A DNA stretch of 11,323 bases from Chloroflexota bacterium (GTDB lineage: Bacteria; Chloroflexota; Dormibacteria; Dormibacterales; Dormibacteraceae), in NCBI GenBank assembly GCA_005880175.1, contig VBJR01000363.1, positions 1-11,323 on the forward strand. Direction: 5' to 3'. Position numbers and translations under genes: made by a program. A model generated the notes under the pieces. That model was not told where the DNA came from. It saw only the letters and a program-made list of their open reading frames with translations, and searched no databases. Below are positions 1-7,729 of this stretch, piece after piece (the first letter of the stretch is position 1; every line of letters begins with the position of its first letter).

Positions 1-2279
1 ACACGATCGGCCAGGGCATCACGGACGAGGTCTACTACCCGCAGACCGACACCCCCGACGTCCAGGACCTGCAGTACGTCATCACCGACGGCTCCTCGTT
101 CGTGGACCTGGAGCGCGACGCCACGACCCACCAGGTCGCGCTGGCCGACCCCCTCTCGCTGACGTACCAGCAGGTGAACACGGCCGCGAACGGCCGCTAT
201 CGCATCACCAGGACGTACGCGACCGACCCGGTCCGGCCCACCCTGCTGGTCCAGACCCGGTTCCAGGTCCTGACCGGCGGCCCGCTCCAGCTGTACGTCC
301 TGTTCAACCCCTCTCTGAACGACAGCGGCATGGGCGACACCGGCGCCACCTCGAGCGGCCAGCTCGTGGCCAGCGACGGGCCGGTGGCCAGCGCGCTGGC
401 GGCGTCGAGCGGCTTCACGGCCACGACCAACGGCTACAGCGGCACGTCGAGCGACGGCTACCAGGACCTGCTGGCCCACCACACGCTGACCGCGCAGTTC
501 GACATGGCCGCCACGGCCGGCAACCTCGTGCAGACGGCCCAGGTCGCCGTCGGGACCGACACGACGTTCACGCTGGCCCTCGCGTTCGGGGCCAGCCGGA
601 CCGAGGCGTCCGGCAACGCGTCCGCCTCGCTGGCGGCCGGCTGGAGCGCGGTGTCGGCGGACTACCAGTCGGGGTGGCACGCGTACCTGAGCTCGGTCGA
701 CGCGCCCCCGGCCAGCGTCACCGGCAGCGGCCTCACCGAGCAGTACCGGGTCGCCCTCATGGTCCTGAAGGCGCACGAGGACAAGACGTTCGCGGGCGCC
801 TTCGTGGCCTCGCTAACGATCCCGTGGGGCAACGCGGTGAACGCGGACAGCTGCTGCGTGGCCGGCTACCACGCCGTGTGGGCCCGCGACCAGTACCAGA
901 TGGCCACCGCGCTCCTCGCCGCGGGCGACACCGCCGCGGCCAACCGCGCGCTCGACTACCTGTTCACCGTCCAGGAGCGGTCCGACGGCTCCTACCCGCA
1001 GAACACCCGGCTGAACGGCACGCCGGTCTTCGGCAGCCTGCAGATGGACGAGGTGTCGTTCCCGATCATCCTGGACTGGCAGCTCGGCCGGTTCGACGCC
1101 GCCTCGTACGCGAAGGTCAAGGCGTCGGCCGACTACCTGGTCGCGCACGGGCCGGCCACGCCGGAGGAGCGCTGGGAGGAGGCCGGCGGGTTCTCGCCGT
1201 CCACGATCGCGGCCGAGATCGCGGGCCTGGTGACGGCGGCCGACGTGGCCCAGCGCAACGGCGACGGCGCCTCGGCCAGCCGGTACCTGGCGACCGCCGA
1301 CTCCTGGCATCAGCAGGTGGACGGCTGGACGTACACGACCAGCGGCCACCTGCCCGGCGGCCAGTACTACGAGCGCATCGACGACAACGGGAGCCCCACC
1401 GACGGGCACACGCTGTGCGTCGCCAACGGCGGCGGCTGCTTCGACGAGCGCGACGTCGTGGACGCCGGCTTCCTGGACCTGGTCCGGCTGGGCGTGAAGC
1501 CGCCGAACGACGTCCACGTGACGACCTCGCTGCCGGTGATCGACCAGGCGATCCGGACCCACACGCCGGAGGGGGACCTGTGGCACCGGTACAACCACGA
1601 CGGGTACGGCGAGACCACGTCCGGCGCGCCGTTCACCGGCGCCGGGGTGGGCCGGCTGTGGCCCGTGCTGGGCGGCGAGCGCGGCGAGTACGACCTGGCG
1701 TCCGGCCAGCCGGCGGCCGCGGCGACGGCGCTGGCGACGATGGCGGGCGCGGCCAACCAGGGCCTCCTGATCCCGGAGCAGGTGTGGGACCAGCCGAACG
1801 GGAACGGCTTCACGCTGGGCCAGGGCACCGGCTCGGCCACGCCGCTGGCCTGGTCGATGGCGCAGTTCGTGCGGCTGGCCGTGTCGCTGTCGGCCGGGCG
1901 GAACGTGGAGACGCCGTCGGTGGTGGCGGCCCGCTACGTGGCCACGCGGACGGTCACGGTGACGGTTCCGCCGTCCACCGACTCGACGGCCCGGACGGTC
2001 TTCCTCGCCGGCACGCTGAGCGCGCTCGGCTCGGGCCTGCCCGACTGGGCGGCGAACGGGATCGCGATGACGCGAGCGGACGCCACGCACTGGACGGCCA
2101 CGCTGACCGGCCCGGCCGGGGCGGCCCTCCAGTACAAGTACACGCTGGGCGACTTCGACCACGTCGAGAAGGGCGCTGGCTGCGCCGAGATCGCCAACCG
2201 GGCGATGACGCTGACCGCAGGCGCGCAGGCGGACTCGGTCGTCGACTGGCGGAACGTCAGCCCCTGCGGCGCCGCCTGA
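1..2279 (+). CDS. GH15 glucoamylase/glucodextranase with C-terminal starch-binding-like domain (5' partial)
   Basis: The reading frame is open from base 3 to the TGA at 2277-2279 and gives 758 residues with no start inside the window. It probably hydrolyses alpha-1,4 or alpha-1,6 glucans from the non-reducing end to release beta-glucose, outside the cell. Residues 1 to about 235 look like the beta-sandwich N domain of bacterial glucoamylases (motif DEVYYPQTDTPDVQDLQYVI). Residues about 240-625 are the (alpha/alpha)6 barrel, with the substrate-site motif WARD at 293-296. The expected general acid is the first Glu after Trp in RWEE (residue 392) and the general base is the Glu in IPEQVWD (residue 592). 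Their 200-residue spacing is close to that in Arthrobacter glucodextranase (Glu430/Glu628, from memory), so only some 40 residues plus a signal peptide may be missing. Residues about 645-758 resemble a CBM20-type starch-binding domain (YKYTLGDFDHVEK, then NR). Substrate (starch or dextran) cannot be decided. It is convergent with hutU, with a 15-nt gap. Confidence 0.9.
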   Translation, partial: TIGQGITDEVYYPQTDTPDVQDLQYVITDGSSFVDLERDATTHQVALADPLSLTYQQVNTAANGRYRITRTYATDPVRPTLLVQTRFQVLTGGPLQLYVLFNPSLNDSGMGDTGATSSGQLVASDGPVASALAASSGFTATTNGYSGTSSDGYQDLLAHHTLTAQFDMAATAGNLVQTAQVAVGTDTTFTLALAFGASRTEASGNASASLAAGWSAVSADYQSGWHAYLSSVDAPPASVTGSGLTEQYRVALMVLKAHEDKTFAGAFVASLTIPWGNAVNADSCCVAGYHAVWARDQYQMATALLAAGDTAAANRALDYLFTVQERSDGSYPQNTRLNGTPVFGSLQMDEVSFPIILDWQLGRFDAASYAKVKASADYLVAHGPATPEERWEEAGGFSPSTIAAEIAGLVTAADVAQRNGDGASASRYLATADSWHQQVDGWTYTTSGHLPGGQYYERIDDNGSPTDGHTLCVANGGGCFDERDVVDAGFLDLVRLGVKPPNDVHVTTSLPVIDQAIRTHTPEGDLWHRYNHDGYGETTSGAPFTGAGVGRLWPVLGGERGEYDLASGQPAAAATALATMAGAANQGLLIPEQVWDQPNGNGFTLGQGTGSATPLAWSMAQFVRLAVSLSAGRNVETPSVVAARYVATRTVTVTVPPSTDSTARTVFLAGTLSALGSGLPDWAANGIAMTRADATHWTATLTGPAGAALQYKYTLGDFDHVEKGAGCAEIANRAMTLTAGAQADSVVDWRNVSPCGAA

Positions 2280-2294
2280 CCCCGGCCCGGAGCG

Positions 2295-3953
2295 CTACCC
2301 GTCCAGCATCGGCATCTCGATGCCGCGCTCGCGCGCCACGCGGCGGGCGGCCTCGTAGCCCGCGTCGGCGTGGCGCACCACGCCCAGGCCGGGGTCGCAC
2401 GTCAGCACCCGCTCCAGGCGCTCGGCCGCCTGCTCGCTGCCGTCGGCCACCACGACCATCCCGGCGTGCAGCGAGTAGCCGATGCCCACGCCGCCGCCGT
2501 GGTGGATCGACACCCAGTGGGCGCCGGCTGCCGTGTTCACGAGCGCGTTCAGCATCGGCCAGTCGCCGATCGCGTCCGAGCCGTCGGCCATCGCCTCCGT
2601 CTCCCGGTGGGGCGACGCCACGCTGCCCGCGTCCAGGTGGTCGCGCCCGATCACGATCGGGGCCCCGACCCGGCCCTCGGCCACCAGCCGGTTGAACGCC
2701 AGGCCGGCGGCCGCCCGCTGGCCGTAGCCCAGCCAGCAGATCCGCGCCGGCAGGCCCTGGAACGCGACCCGCTCCTCGGCCATCCGGAGCCAGCGGTGCA
2801 GACGCTGGTCGTCCGGGAACAGCTCCATGACCGCCCGGTCAGTCTCCAGGATGTCGGCCGGGTCGCCGGACAGCGCGACCCAGCGGAACGGGCCCTTGCC
2901 CTCGCAGAACATCGGCCGGATGAACGCCGGCACGAAGCCCGGGTACGCGAACGCCCGCTCGCAGCCGCCCTCGCGCGCGCCCTGGCGCAGGTTGTTGCCG
3001 TAGTCGAAGACGGCCGCGCCGGCGTCTCCGAAGGCGAGCATCGCGGTCACCTGGTCGGCCATCGACCGGCGCGCCTGGCGCACGTACTCGTCGGGCGAGC
3101 CCGCGCGCAGCGCGGCCGCCTCGGCCAGGCTCAGGTCCACCGGCACGTAGCCGGCCAGCGGGTCGTGCGCCGACGTCTGGTCGGTCACGGCGTCGGGCCG
3201 GAACCCGCGCCGGGCCAGCTCCGCGTGCACGTCGGCCGCGTTGCCGGCCAGGCCCACCGACAGCGGGCGGCCGGCCCCGCGCGCCTCCTCGACCCACGCC
3301 AGCGCCTCGTCCAGGTCGGCGGTGGACCGGTCCAGGTAGCGCTCGCGCACGCGGCGCTCGATGCGGGCCGGGTCCACCTCGACGACCAGGGCCACGCCGC
3401 CGTTCATCGTCACGGCCAGCGGCTGGGCGCCGCCCATGCCGCCGAGGCCGGCCGTCAGCACGACGCGGCCGTGCAGGCTGCCGCCGAAGCGCTGGTCGGC
3501 CAGCTCGGCCAGCGTCTCGTACGTGCCCTGGAGGATGCCCTGGGTGCCGATGTAGATCCAGGAGCCGGCCGTCATCTGGCCGTACATCGTCAGGCCGGCG
3601 TGCTCCAGCTCGCGGAACGTGTCCCAATCGGCCCACTTCGGCACCAGCACGCTGTTCGAGATCAGCACGCGGGGGGCGAACGGGTGGGTGCGGAACACGG
3701 CCACCGGCTTGCCAGACTGCACCAGCAGCGTCTCGTCGTCGCCCAGGTCGCGGAGCGCCGCGACGATCGCGTCGAACGCATCCCAGCTGCGCGCGGCCCG
3801 GCCGGTGCCCCCGTACACGACCAGGTCGGCCGGTCGCTCGGCCACCTCGGGGTCGAGGTTGTTCATCAGCATGCGCAGGGCCGCCTCCTGGGGCCAGCCG
3901 CGGCAGCTCAGCGCGGCGCCGCGCGGGGCGCGGACCGGGCGGGCGCCGCTCAC
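2295..3953 (-). CDS. hutU: Urocanate hydratase (urocanase)
   Basis: Cytosolic enzyme for the second step of histidine catabolism: urocanate plus water gives 4-imidazolone-5-propionate, with tightly bound NAD+ acting as electrophile. The 552-residue product has the usual family length. The urocanase signature [10 protein letters not shown] is at residues 398-407 with the active-site Cys at 406, close to Cys410 of the Pseudomonas enzyme. The NAD-binding glycine motif GGMGGAQ is at 171-177, and the conserved blocks [19 protein letters not shown] (about 347-365) and [17 protein letters not shown] (about 483-499) are intact. The GTG start at 3953-3951 is preferred because the family N-terminus ([22 protein letters not shown]) begins just after it and GGTGA lies 6 nt upstream (3964-3960). 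The start overlaps the hutH stop by 4 nt (GTGA), which suggests translational coupling. No frameshift is seen. Confidence 0.97.
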   Translation of the reverse strand: MSGARPVRAPRGAALSCRGWPQEAALRMLMNNLDPEVAERPADLVVYGGTGRAARSWDAFDAIVAALRDLGDDETLLVQSGKPVAVFRTHPFAPRVLISNSVLVPKWADWDTFRELEHAGLTMYGQMTAGSWIYIGTQGILQGTYETLAELADQRFGGSLHGRVVLTAGLGGMGGAQPLAVTMNGGVALVVEVDPARIERRVRERYLDRSTADLDEALAWVEEARGAGRPLSVGLAGNAADVHAELARRGFRPDAVTDQTSAHDPLAGYVPVDLSLAEAAALRAGSPDEYVRQARRSMADQVTAMLAFGDAGAAVFDYGNNLRQGAREGGCERAFAYPGFVPAFIRPMFCEGKGPFRWVALSGDPADILETDRAVMELFPDDQRLHRWLRMAEERVAFQGLPARICWLGYGQRAAAGLAFNRLVAEGRVGAPIVIGRDHLDAGSVASPHRETEAMADGSDAIGDWPMLNALVNTAAGAHWVSIHHGGGVGIGYSLHAGMVVVADGSEQAAERLERVLTCDPGLGVVRHADAGYEAARRVARERGIEMPMLDG

Positions 3954-5452
3954 CGCAGCTCACCAGCGGCGTCGCTCGCCGCCGCCACCACGGCGCCCGA
4001 GCGCACCAGGTGCTCGGCCGCCGCCAGCTCCGGCGCCAGCAGCCGGTCCGGCCCGGCACCGCCCGCCCGCGCGATGACCAGGTCGCGCACCGCCGCGGTG
4101 GCCGGCGCGGGCCGGAGCGGGGCCCGCAGCTCCAGGCCCCGGGCCGCGCACAGCAGCTCGACCGCCAGGACGCGCGCGACGTTGGCCAGCAGCCGGCGCA
4201 GCTTGATCCCCGCGCTCCAGCCCATCGAGACGTGGTCCTCCTGCATGCCCGACGTCGGCACGGAGTCGGTGCTGGCCGGGTGGGCCAGCAGCCGGTTCTC
4301 CGCGACCAGCGCCGCGGCCGTGTACTGCGCCAGCATGAGGCCCGAGTTCACGCCCGGCTGCGGGGCGAGGAACGCGGGCAGGCCGGCGGAGCGGGTGGGG
4401 TCGAGCAGCCGGTCCACGCGGCGCTCCGCGATGGCGCCGACCTCGGCGCCCGCGATGGCGAGGAAGTCGCAGGCGAAGGCGAGCGGCTCGCCGTGGAAGT
4501 TGCCGTTCGACTCCACGCGACCGTCGGCCAGCACGACCGGGTTGTCGATCGCGGACGCCAGCTCGCGCTCGGCCACGCCGGCCGCGAACGCCAGGGTGTC
4601 CCGCGCCGCTCCGGCGACCTGGGGACTGCACCGCATCGAGTAGGAGTCCTGGACGGCGTGCGGGCTGTCGCGGTGGGAGGCCACGATGGTCGAGCCGGCC
4701 AGCAGGCCGGCCAGGTTGGCGGCGCTGGCCGCCTGGCCGGGGTGGGGACGCAGCGCCTGCAGGTCGGCGGCGAAGACGCGGTCCGTCCCCAGCAGCGCCT
4801 CGACGCTCATCGCCGCCGTCACGTCCGCGGTGCGCAGGAGGAGCCGCGCGTCCTCGCAGGCCAGGACCAGCATCGCCAGCATGCCGTCAGTGCCGTTGAT
4901 CAGCGAGATGCCCTCCTTGGCCTCGAGCCGGAGCGGGGCCAGGCCGGTGCCGGCGAGGGCGTCGCCCTCGCCGATCAGCGCGGCGGCGACGTGGGCCAGC
5001 GGGGCCAGGTCGCCGCTGGCGCCGAGCGAGCCGTGGACGGGCACGGTCGGGGTGACGCCGGCGTTGAGCAGCGCGGCGAGCGCCTCGGCCACGGCGGGCC
5101 GGGCCCCGCAGCGGCCGGTGGCCAGCGTGCGCAGGCGGAGCAGCATCATGCCTCGCACCACTTCGGCGTCGACAGGCTCGCCCATGCCCGCCGCGTGCGA
5201 GCGGACGAGGGCGTGCTGGAGCTGGGAGCGCTGCTCGGCGGGGATGCGGGTGCTGGCGAGCGCGCCGAGGCCGGTCGAGATGGCGTAGACCGGCCGGTCG
5301 GCCGCGGCCAGCGCCTCGACCTGGGCGCGGCTGTCGCGCATGGCGGCGACCGACTCGGGAGCGAGCTCGACCGGGGCGCCGTCGCGCGCCACGGCCACGA
5401 CGTCGGCAGCCGTCAGGGGAGCACCGGTGATCGAGACCTTCGCCGCGGCCAC
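3950..5452 (-). CDS. hutH: Histidine ammonia-lyase
   Basis: Cytosolic enzyme for the first step of histidine degradation: L-histidine to trans-urocanate plus ammonia. It uses the MIO group formed from its own Ala-Ser-Gly, which is visible as [11 protein letters not shown] with ASG at residues 145-147. With a GTG start at 5452-5450 the product is 500 residues, near the family norm, and the MIO triad falls where expected (142-144 in Pseudomonas). Other conserved elements are [32 protein letters not shown] and QEDHVSMGW. Ser85-His86 is the Ser-His pair typical of histidine rather than tyrosine or phenylalanine lyases. The usual YGVNTGFG around the catalytic Tyr reads YAISTGLG, with the Tyr kept (57). 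The frame stays open further upstream to 5869, but that part has no family similarity and overlaps the neighbouring + strand gene, so it is excluded. It is the first gene of a hutH-hutU operon. No strong Shine-Dalgarno site is seen; see the -10 element at 5460. Confidence 0.95.
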   Translation of the reverse strand: MAAAKVSITGAPLTAADVVAVARDGAPVELAPESVAAMRDSRAQVEALAAADRPVYAISTGLGALASTRIPAEQRSQLQHALVRSHAAGMGEPVDAEVVRGMMLLRLRTLATGRCGARPAVAEALAALLNAGVTPTVPVHGSLGASGDLAPLAHVAAALIGEGDALAGTGLAPLRLEAKEGISLINGTDGMLAMLVLACEDARLLLRTADVTAAMSVEALLGTDRVFAADLQALRPHPGQAASAANLAGLLAGSTIVASHRDSPHAVQDSYSMRCSPQVAGAARDTLAFAAGVAERELASAIDNPVVLADGRVESNGNFHGEPLAFACDFLAIAGAEVGAIAERRVDRLLDPTRSAGLPAFLAPQPGVNSGLMLAQYTAAALVAENRLLAHPASTDSVPTSGMQEDHVSMGWSAGIKLRRLLANVARVLAVELLCAARGLELRAPLRPAPATAAVRDLVIARAGGAGPDRLLAPELAAAEHLVRSGAVVAAASDAAGELR

Positions 5453-5459
5453 GCCTCGG

Positions 5460-5465
5460 ATTATC
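5460..5465 (-). promoter_or_regulatory. Candidate -10 box for hutHU, leaderless arrangement
   Basis: On the minus strand the hexamer GATAAT (5 of 6 to TATAAT) lies 7 nt before the hutH GTG. Transcription would then begin at or beside the start codon, giving a leaderless mRNA, an arrangement common in actinobacteria. No good -35 hexamer is seen at 16-18 nt. The absence of a well-spaced Shine-Dalgarno site fits this reading. The call rests on one short AT-rich match in GC-rich DNA. Confidence 0.45.
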
Positions 5466-5514
5466 GGTCGATCCGGACGAACTGCGTCGTACCGGGCAAC
5501 CGATTGACTCTCCT

Positions 5515-5977
5515 GTGCCGCTCGAGGCAGTGGCCCGCCGGACCAAGCAGCCCAATCGGGCGTTCGAACCACACCCACGACGTCTGCCGACAGCGCCGGC
5601 GGCTCAGGACTGGAGCCGCCAGTCGCCGGCCTGGAGCTTCTCCAGGTTCGACTTCGAGGGCCCATGGGGGTGCCGTCGGGTAGACGGCTCAGCGCTGGAC
5701 CAGATCCTGCGCAAACTGCGCGACTTCGAGTCGATGACCTGGGCGGAGATGCAGCAGGGCAAGCACCGGCCGGCGAAGACGATCCCGGTCCAGCACCTCT
5801 GCCCTCAGGCCCAGGCCCGACTCGCCGAGATCGGCCACGATGACGTTGGACAACCTCTGGGAGCTCCACCTCGCTGGCCTACCCCGGCTGTGGGGCATCC
5901 GGGTCCAGGCGACCTTCAACCTGCTGTGGATCGACCTCGACCACGCCGTCTGCCCGTCCCATCTCCGCCACACCTGA
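5515..5977 (+). pseudogene. Small conserved hypothetical protein, split by an apparent +1 frameshift
   Basis: No function is assigned. The first part reads in one frame from a GTG (5515, or 5530 with GAGG 2 nt before it) through WSFSRFDFEGPWG, LRKLRDFESMTWAEM and ARLAEIGHDD up to about 5845. The coherent sequence then continues in the next frame as DNLWELHLAGLPRLWGIR, FNLLWIDLDHAVCPS and HT, ending at TGA 5975-5977. Removing one T from the TT at 5846-5847 joins the halves as GHDD-V-DNLW and gives about 148-153 residues. I recognise this pattern (FxGPW, MTWxE, RLWGIR, LLWxDxxHxVCPS) as a recurring family of small uncharacterised bacterial proteins, from memory and without a family name. The lesion may be a real mutation or a sequencing error. 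Its last 99 nt lie antisense to the 3' end of hyuB. It is divergent from hutH across roughly 60-80 nt. Confidence 0.7.
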
Positions 5978-7729
5978 TCCGCCCCGCATCGCCTCGTAGC
6001 CCGGGCCACGGTCGAAGAACGGCCGCTCCCGCGGCGGGCGGCGCAGCTCGACCACCCGGTCGTCGCGGATCACCACGCCGTAGTCGCGCTCCGCGGACTC
6101 CACCGAGACCAGGCCCCGGCGCACGTCCGCCAGCACCAGGTCCGGCTCCCGCTCGAACGGGTCGCCCCAGCCGCCGCCGCCCGTCGTGCGCAGGCGCAGC
6201 AGCGTCCCCGCCGGCAGCGGCACGTCGTCATTCATCCCTGGCAGCGGCCGGCCGTCCACCGACGCCTCGTACGGCAGCCCCGCCATGCCGCCCGCCACCC
6301 CGTAGCAGCCGAGCCGGGCCCGGTCGGCCGTCGAGACGAACGCCGCGTCGCGAAGCAGCCGGATGTGCTTGTCGTACCCCAGGCCGCCCCGCCGCCGGCC
6401 CGGACCGCCCGAGTCCGCCGCCAGCGCCAGCCGCTCGATCAGGATCGGGAACCGCGTCTCCGCGAACTCGGCCGGCAGGTTCTTCGAGTCGGGCACGATG
6501 TGGATGGCGTCCGACCCGTCCGCGTAGAACCGGCCGCCCGAGCCGCCGCCCAGCACCTCCCGCAGCAGGTACCAGCGGCCCTCGGCGTCCCGGCCGTGGA
6601 CGCCCCAGTAGCGGATCGTCTCCTGGTCCGCGGGCATCCGGCCGCCCACCGCCTGGGCCAGGCAGCCGGCGAACACGCCCAGCAGCCGCAGGATCAGGAA
6701 GCTGCGCGCGTTCGTCGGCGCCGGGAACTCGGGCGTGACCAGCGTCCCGCGGGGCGGGAACCGCAGCTCCAGCACCTCGCAGATCCCCTCGTTGACGTCG
6801 AGCTCCGCGGCCCGCTCCGGCGACTCCGCCAGGTTGCGCAGGACGCACGCCATCCACTTGCGCAGGAACAGGCCGTCGGCGTAGTCGCCGGCGTGGTTGA
6901 TCGGGCCCAGCGCCTGCGGGCCGGTCCCGGTCAGGTCGCAGACGATGCGGTCGGCCGTCTTCGTCATCATCATGCGCAGCACGTGCAGCCGGGGCGGCTC
7001 CACGCCGTCGTGCTCGATGTAGTCCTCGAACGCGTACGTGCCGTCCGGGATGCGGGGCAGGATCTCGCGCCGGAACGTGTCGGCACAGCGCCGGACCAGC
7101 GCGTCGAAGCACGCCTCGATCGTCGCCGTCCCGTAGCGCGCGAACAGGCCGGCCAGCCGGCGGGCGCCCATCCGGCAGGCGGCCACCTCCGAGTCCAGGT
7201 CACCCGCGAACGACTCCGGCGTGCGCGAGTTGCGGACGATCACCCGGTACAGGTCGTCGTTGCGGACGCCCGCGCTGAACAGGCGCACCGGCGGCACCAT
7301 GAGCCCCTCCTGGAACGCGGAGGTGGCGTGCGCCGGCATCGAGCCCGGCACCATGCCGCCGATGTCGTCGTGGTGCCCGAACGCCTGCACGAACGCGACC
7401 ACCTCGCCGCCGTGGAAGACGGGCACGGTGGTCGTCAGGTCGGGCAGGTGGCCGATCGAGCCCTCCGAGAGGTAGACGTCGTTGTGGTAGAAGACGTCGC
7501 CGTCGCGCATCGACTCCGGCGGGAAGTCGCGCACCACCGGCTGCACCATCGCGGAGTACGAGCGGCCGGTCAGCTTGCGGCAGCGCCGGTCGTGGATGCC
7601 GGCGCGGTAGTCGTGCTGGTCGCGGATCATCGGCGAGCGGGCGGTCCGCTCGATCGCCGCCTCGACCTCGGCCTCGACGGACGCCAGCGTCCCCTCGACG
7701 ATCTGCAGGACGATCGGGTCCACTGTCAT
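5879..7729 (-). CDS. hyuB: Hydantoinase/oxoprolinase family B subunit
   Basis: HyuB-type subunit that partners HyuA in ATP-dependent opening of cyclic amides such as hydantoins, 5-oxoproline or lactams; the substrate cannot be told from sequence. The 616-residue product starts at ATG 7729-7727, overlapping the TGA of hyuA by 4 nt (ATGA). The N-terminus (MTVDPIVLQIVEGTL) is typical of the family. Conserved blocks are YHNDVYLSEGSIGHLPDL (about 81-98), FGHHDDIGGMVPGSM (about 117-131), FQEGLMVPPVRL (139-150), a central D-TGTGPQ..GPIN block, GGGSGGRFYADGSDA, ADSGGPGRRRGGLG and the glycine-rich TTGGGGWGDPFERE near the C-terminus. The last 32 residues go beyond the usual family end and are encoded antisense to the 3' end of the small + strand gene, so a normal stop may have been lost. 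The B subunit itself looks intact. Confidence 0.93.
   Translation of the reverse strand: MTVDPIVLQIVEGTLASVEAEVEAAIERTARSPMIRDQHDYRAGIHDRRCRKLTGRSYSAMVQPVVRDFPPESMRDGDVFYHNDVYLSEGSIGHLPDLTTTVPVFHGGEVVAFVQAFGHHDDIGGMVPGSMPAHATSAFQEGLMVPPVRLFSAGVRNDDLYRVIVRNSRTPESFAGDLDSEVAACRMGARRLAGLFARYGTATIEACFDALVRRCADTFRREILPRIPDGTYAFEDYIEHDGVEPPRLHVLRMMMTKTADRIVCDLTGTGPQALGPINHAGDYADGLFLRKWMACVLRNLAESPERAAELDVNEGICEVLELRFPPRGTLVTPEFPAPTNARSFLILRLLGVFAGCLAQAVGGRMPADQETIRYWGVHGRDAEGRWYLLREVLGGGSGGRFYADGSDAIHIVPDSKNLPAEFAETRFPILIERLALAADSGGPGRRRGGLGYDKHIRLLRDAAFVSTADRARLGCYGVAGGMAGLPYEASVDGRPLPGMNDDVPLPAGTLLRLRTTGGGGWGDPFEREPDLVLADVRRGLVSVESAERDYGVVIRDDRVVELRRPPRERPFFDRGPGYEAMRGGSGVAEMGRADGVVEVDPQQVEGRLDPDAPQPG

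Noticed and set aside
2310..2325. Perfect 6-bp hairpin CGGCAT-CTCG-ATGCCG near the end of hutU as a terminator
   Set aside because: It lies inside the hutU coding sequence, has no T-run, and the palindrome follows from ordinary codons. The true gap between the convergent genes is only 15 nt with no hairpin.
674..2695. + strand frame overlapping the GH15 gene, and minus-strand frames at 813-2162
   Set aside because: Low-complexity Arg/Gly/Pro translations; the GH15 frame carries all conserved motifs.
2370..4643. Long + strand frames opposite hutU and hutH (also 4010-5683 and 6365-9823 opposite hutH and hyuAB)
   Set aside because: Their translations are rich in Arg, Ala, His and Gln with no recognisable motifs. 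They are antisense shadows expected in very GC-rich DNA, while the minus strand carries well-conserved enzymes.
5463..5504. ATCGGT ... ACCGAT inverted repeat in the hutH upstream region as a HutC-type operator
   Set aside because: Only 6 bp with a 30-nt spacer and no extension. No TTGTATA-like HutC sequence is seen, so chance is the simpler explanation.
5504..5509. TTGACT as a -35 box for the small + strand gene
   Set aside because: No -10-like hexamer lies 16-18 nt downstream; the position falls on GCAGTG.
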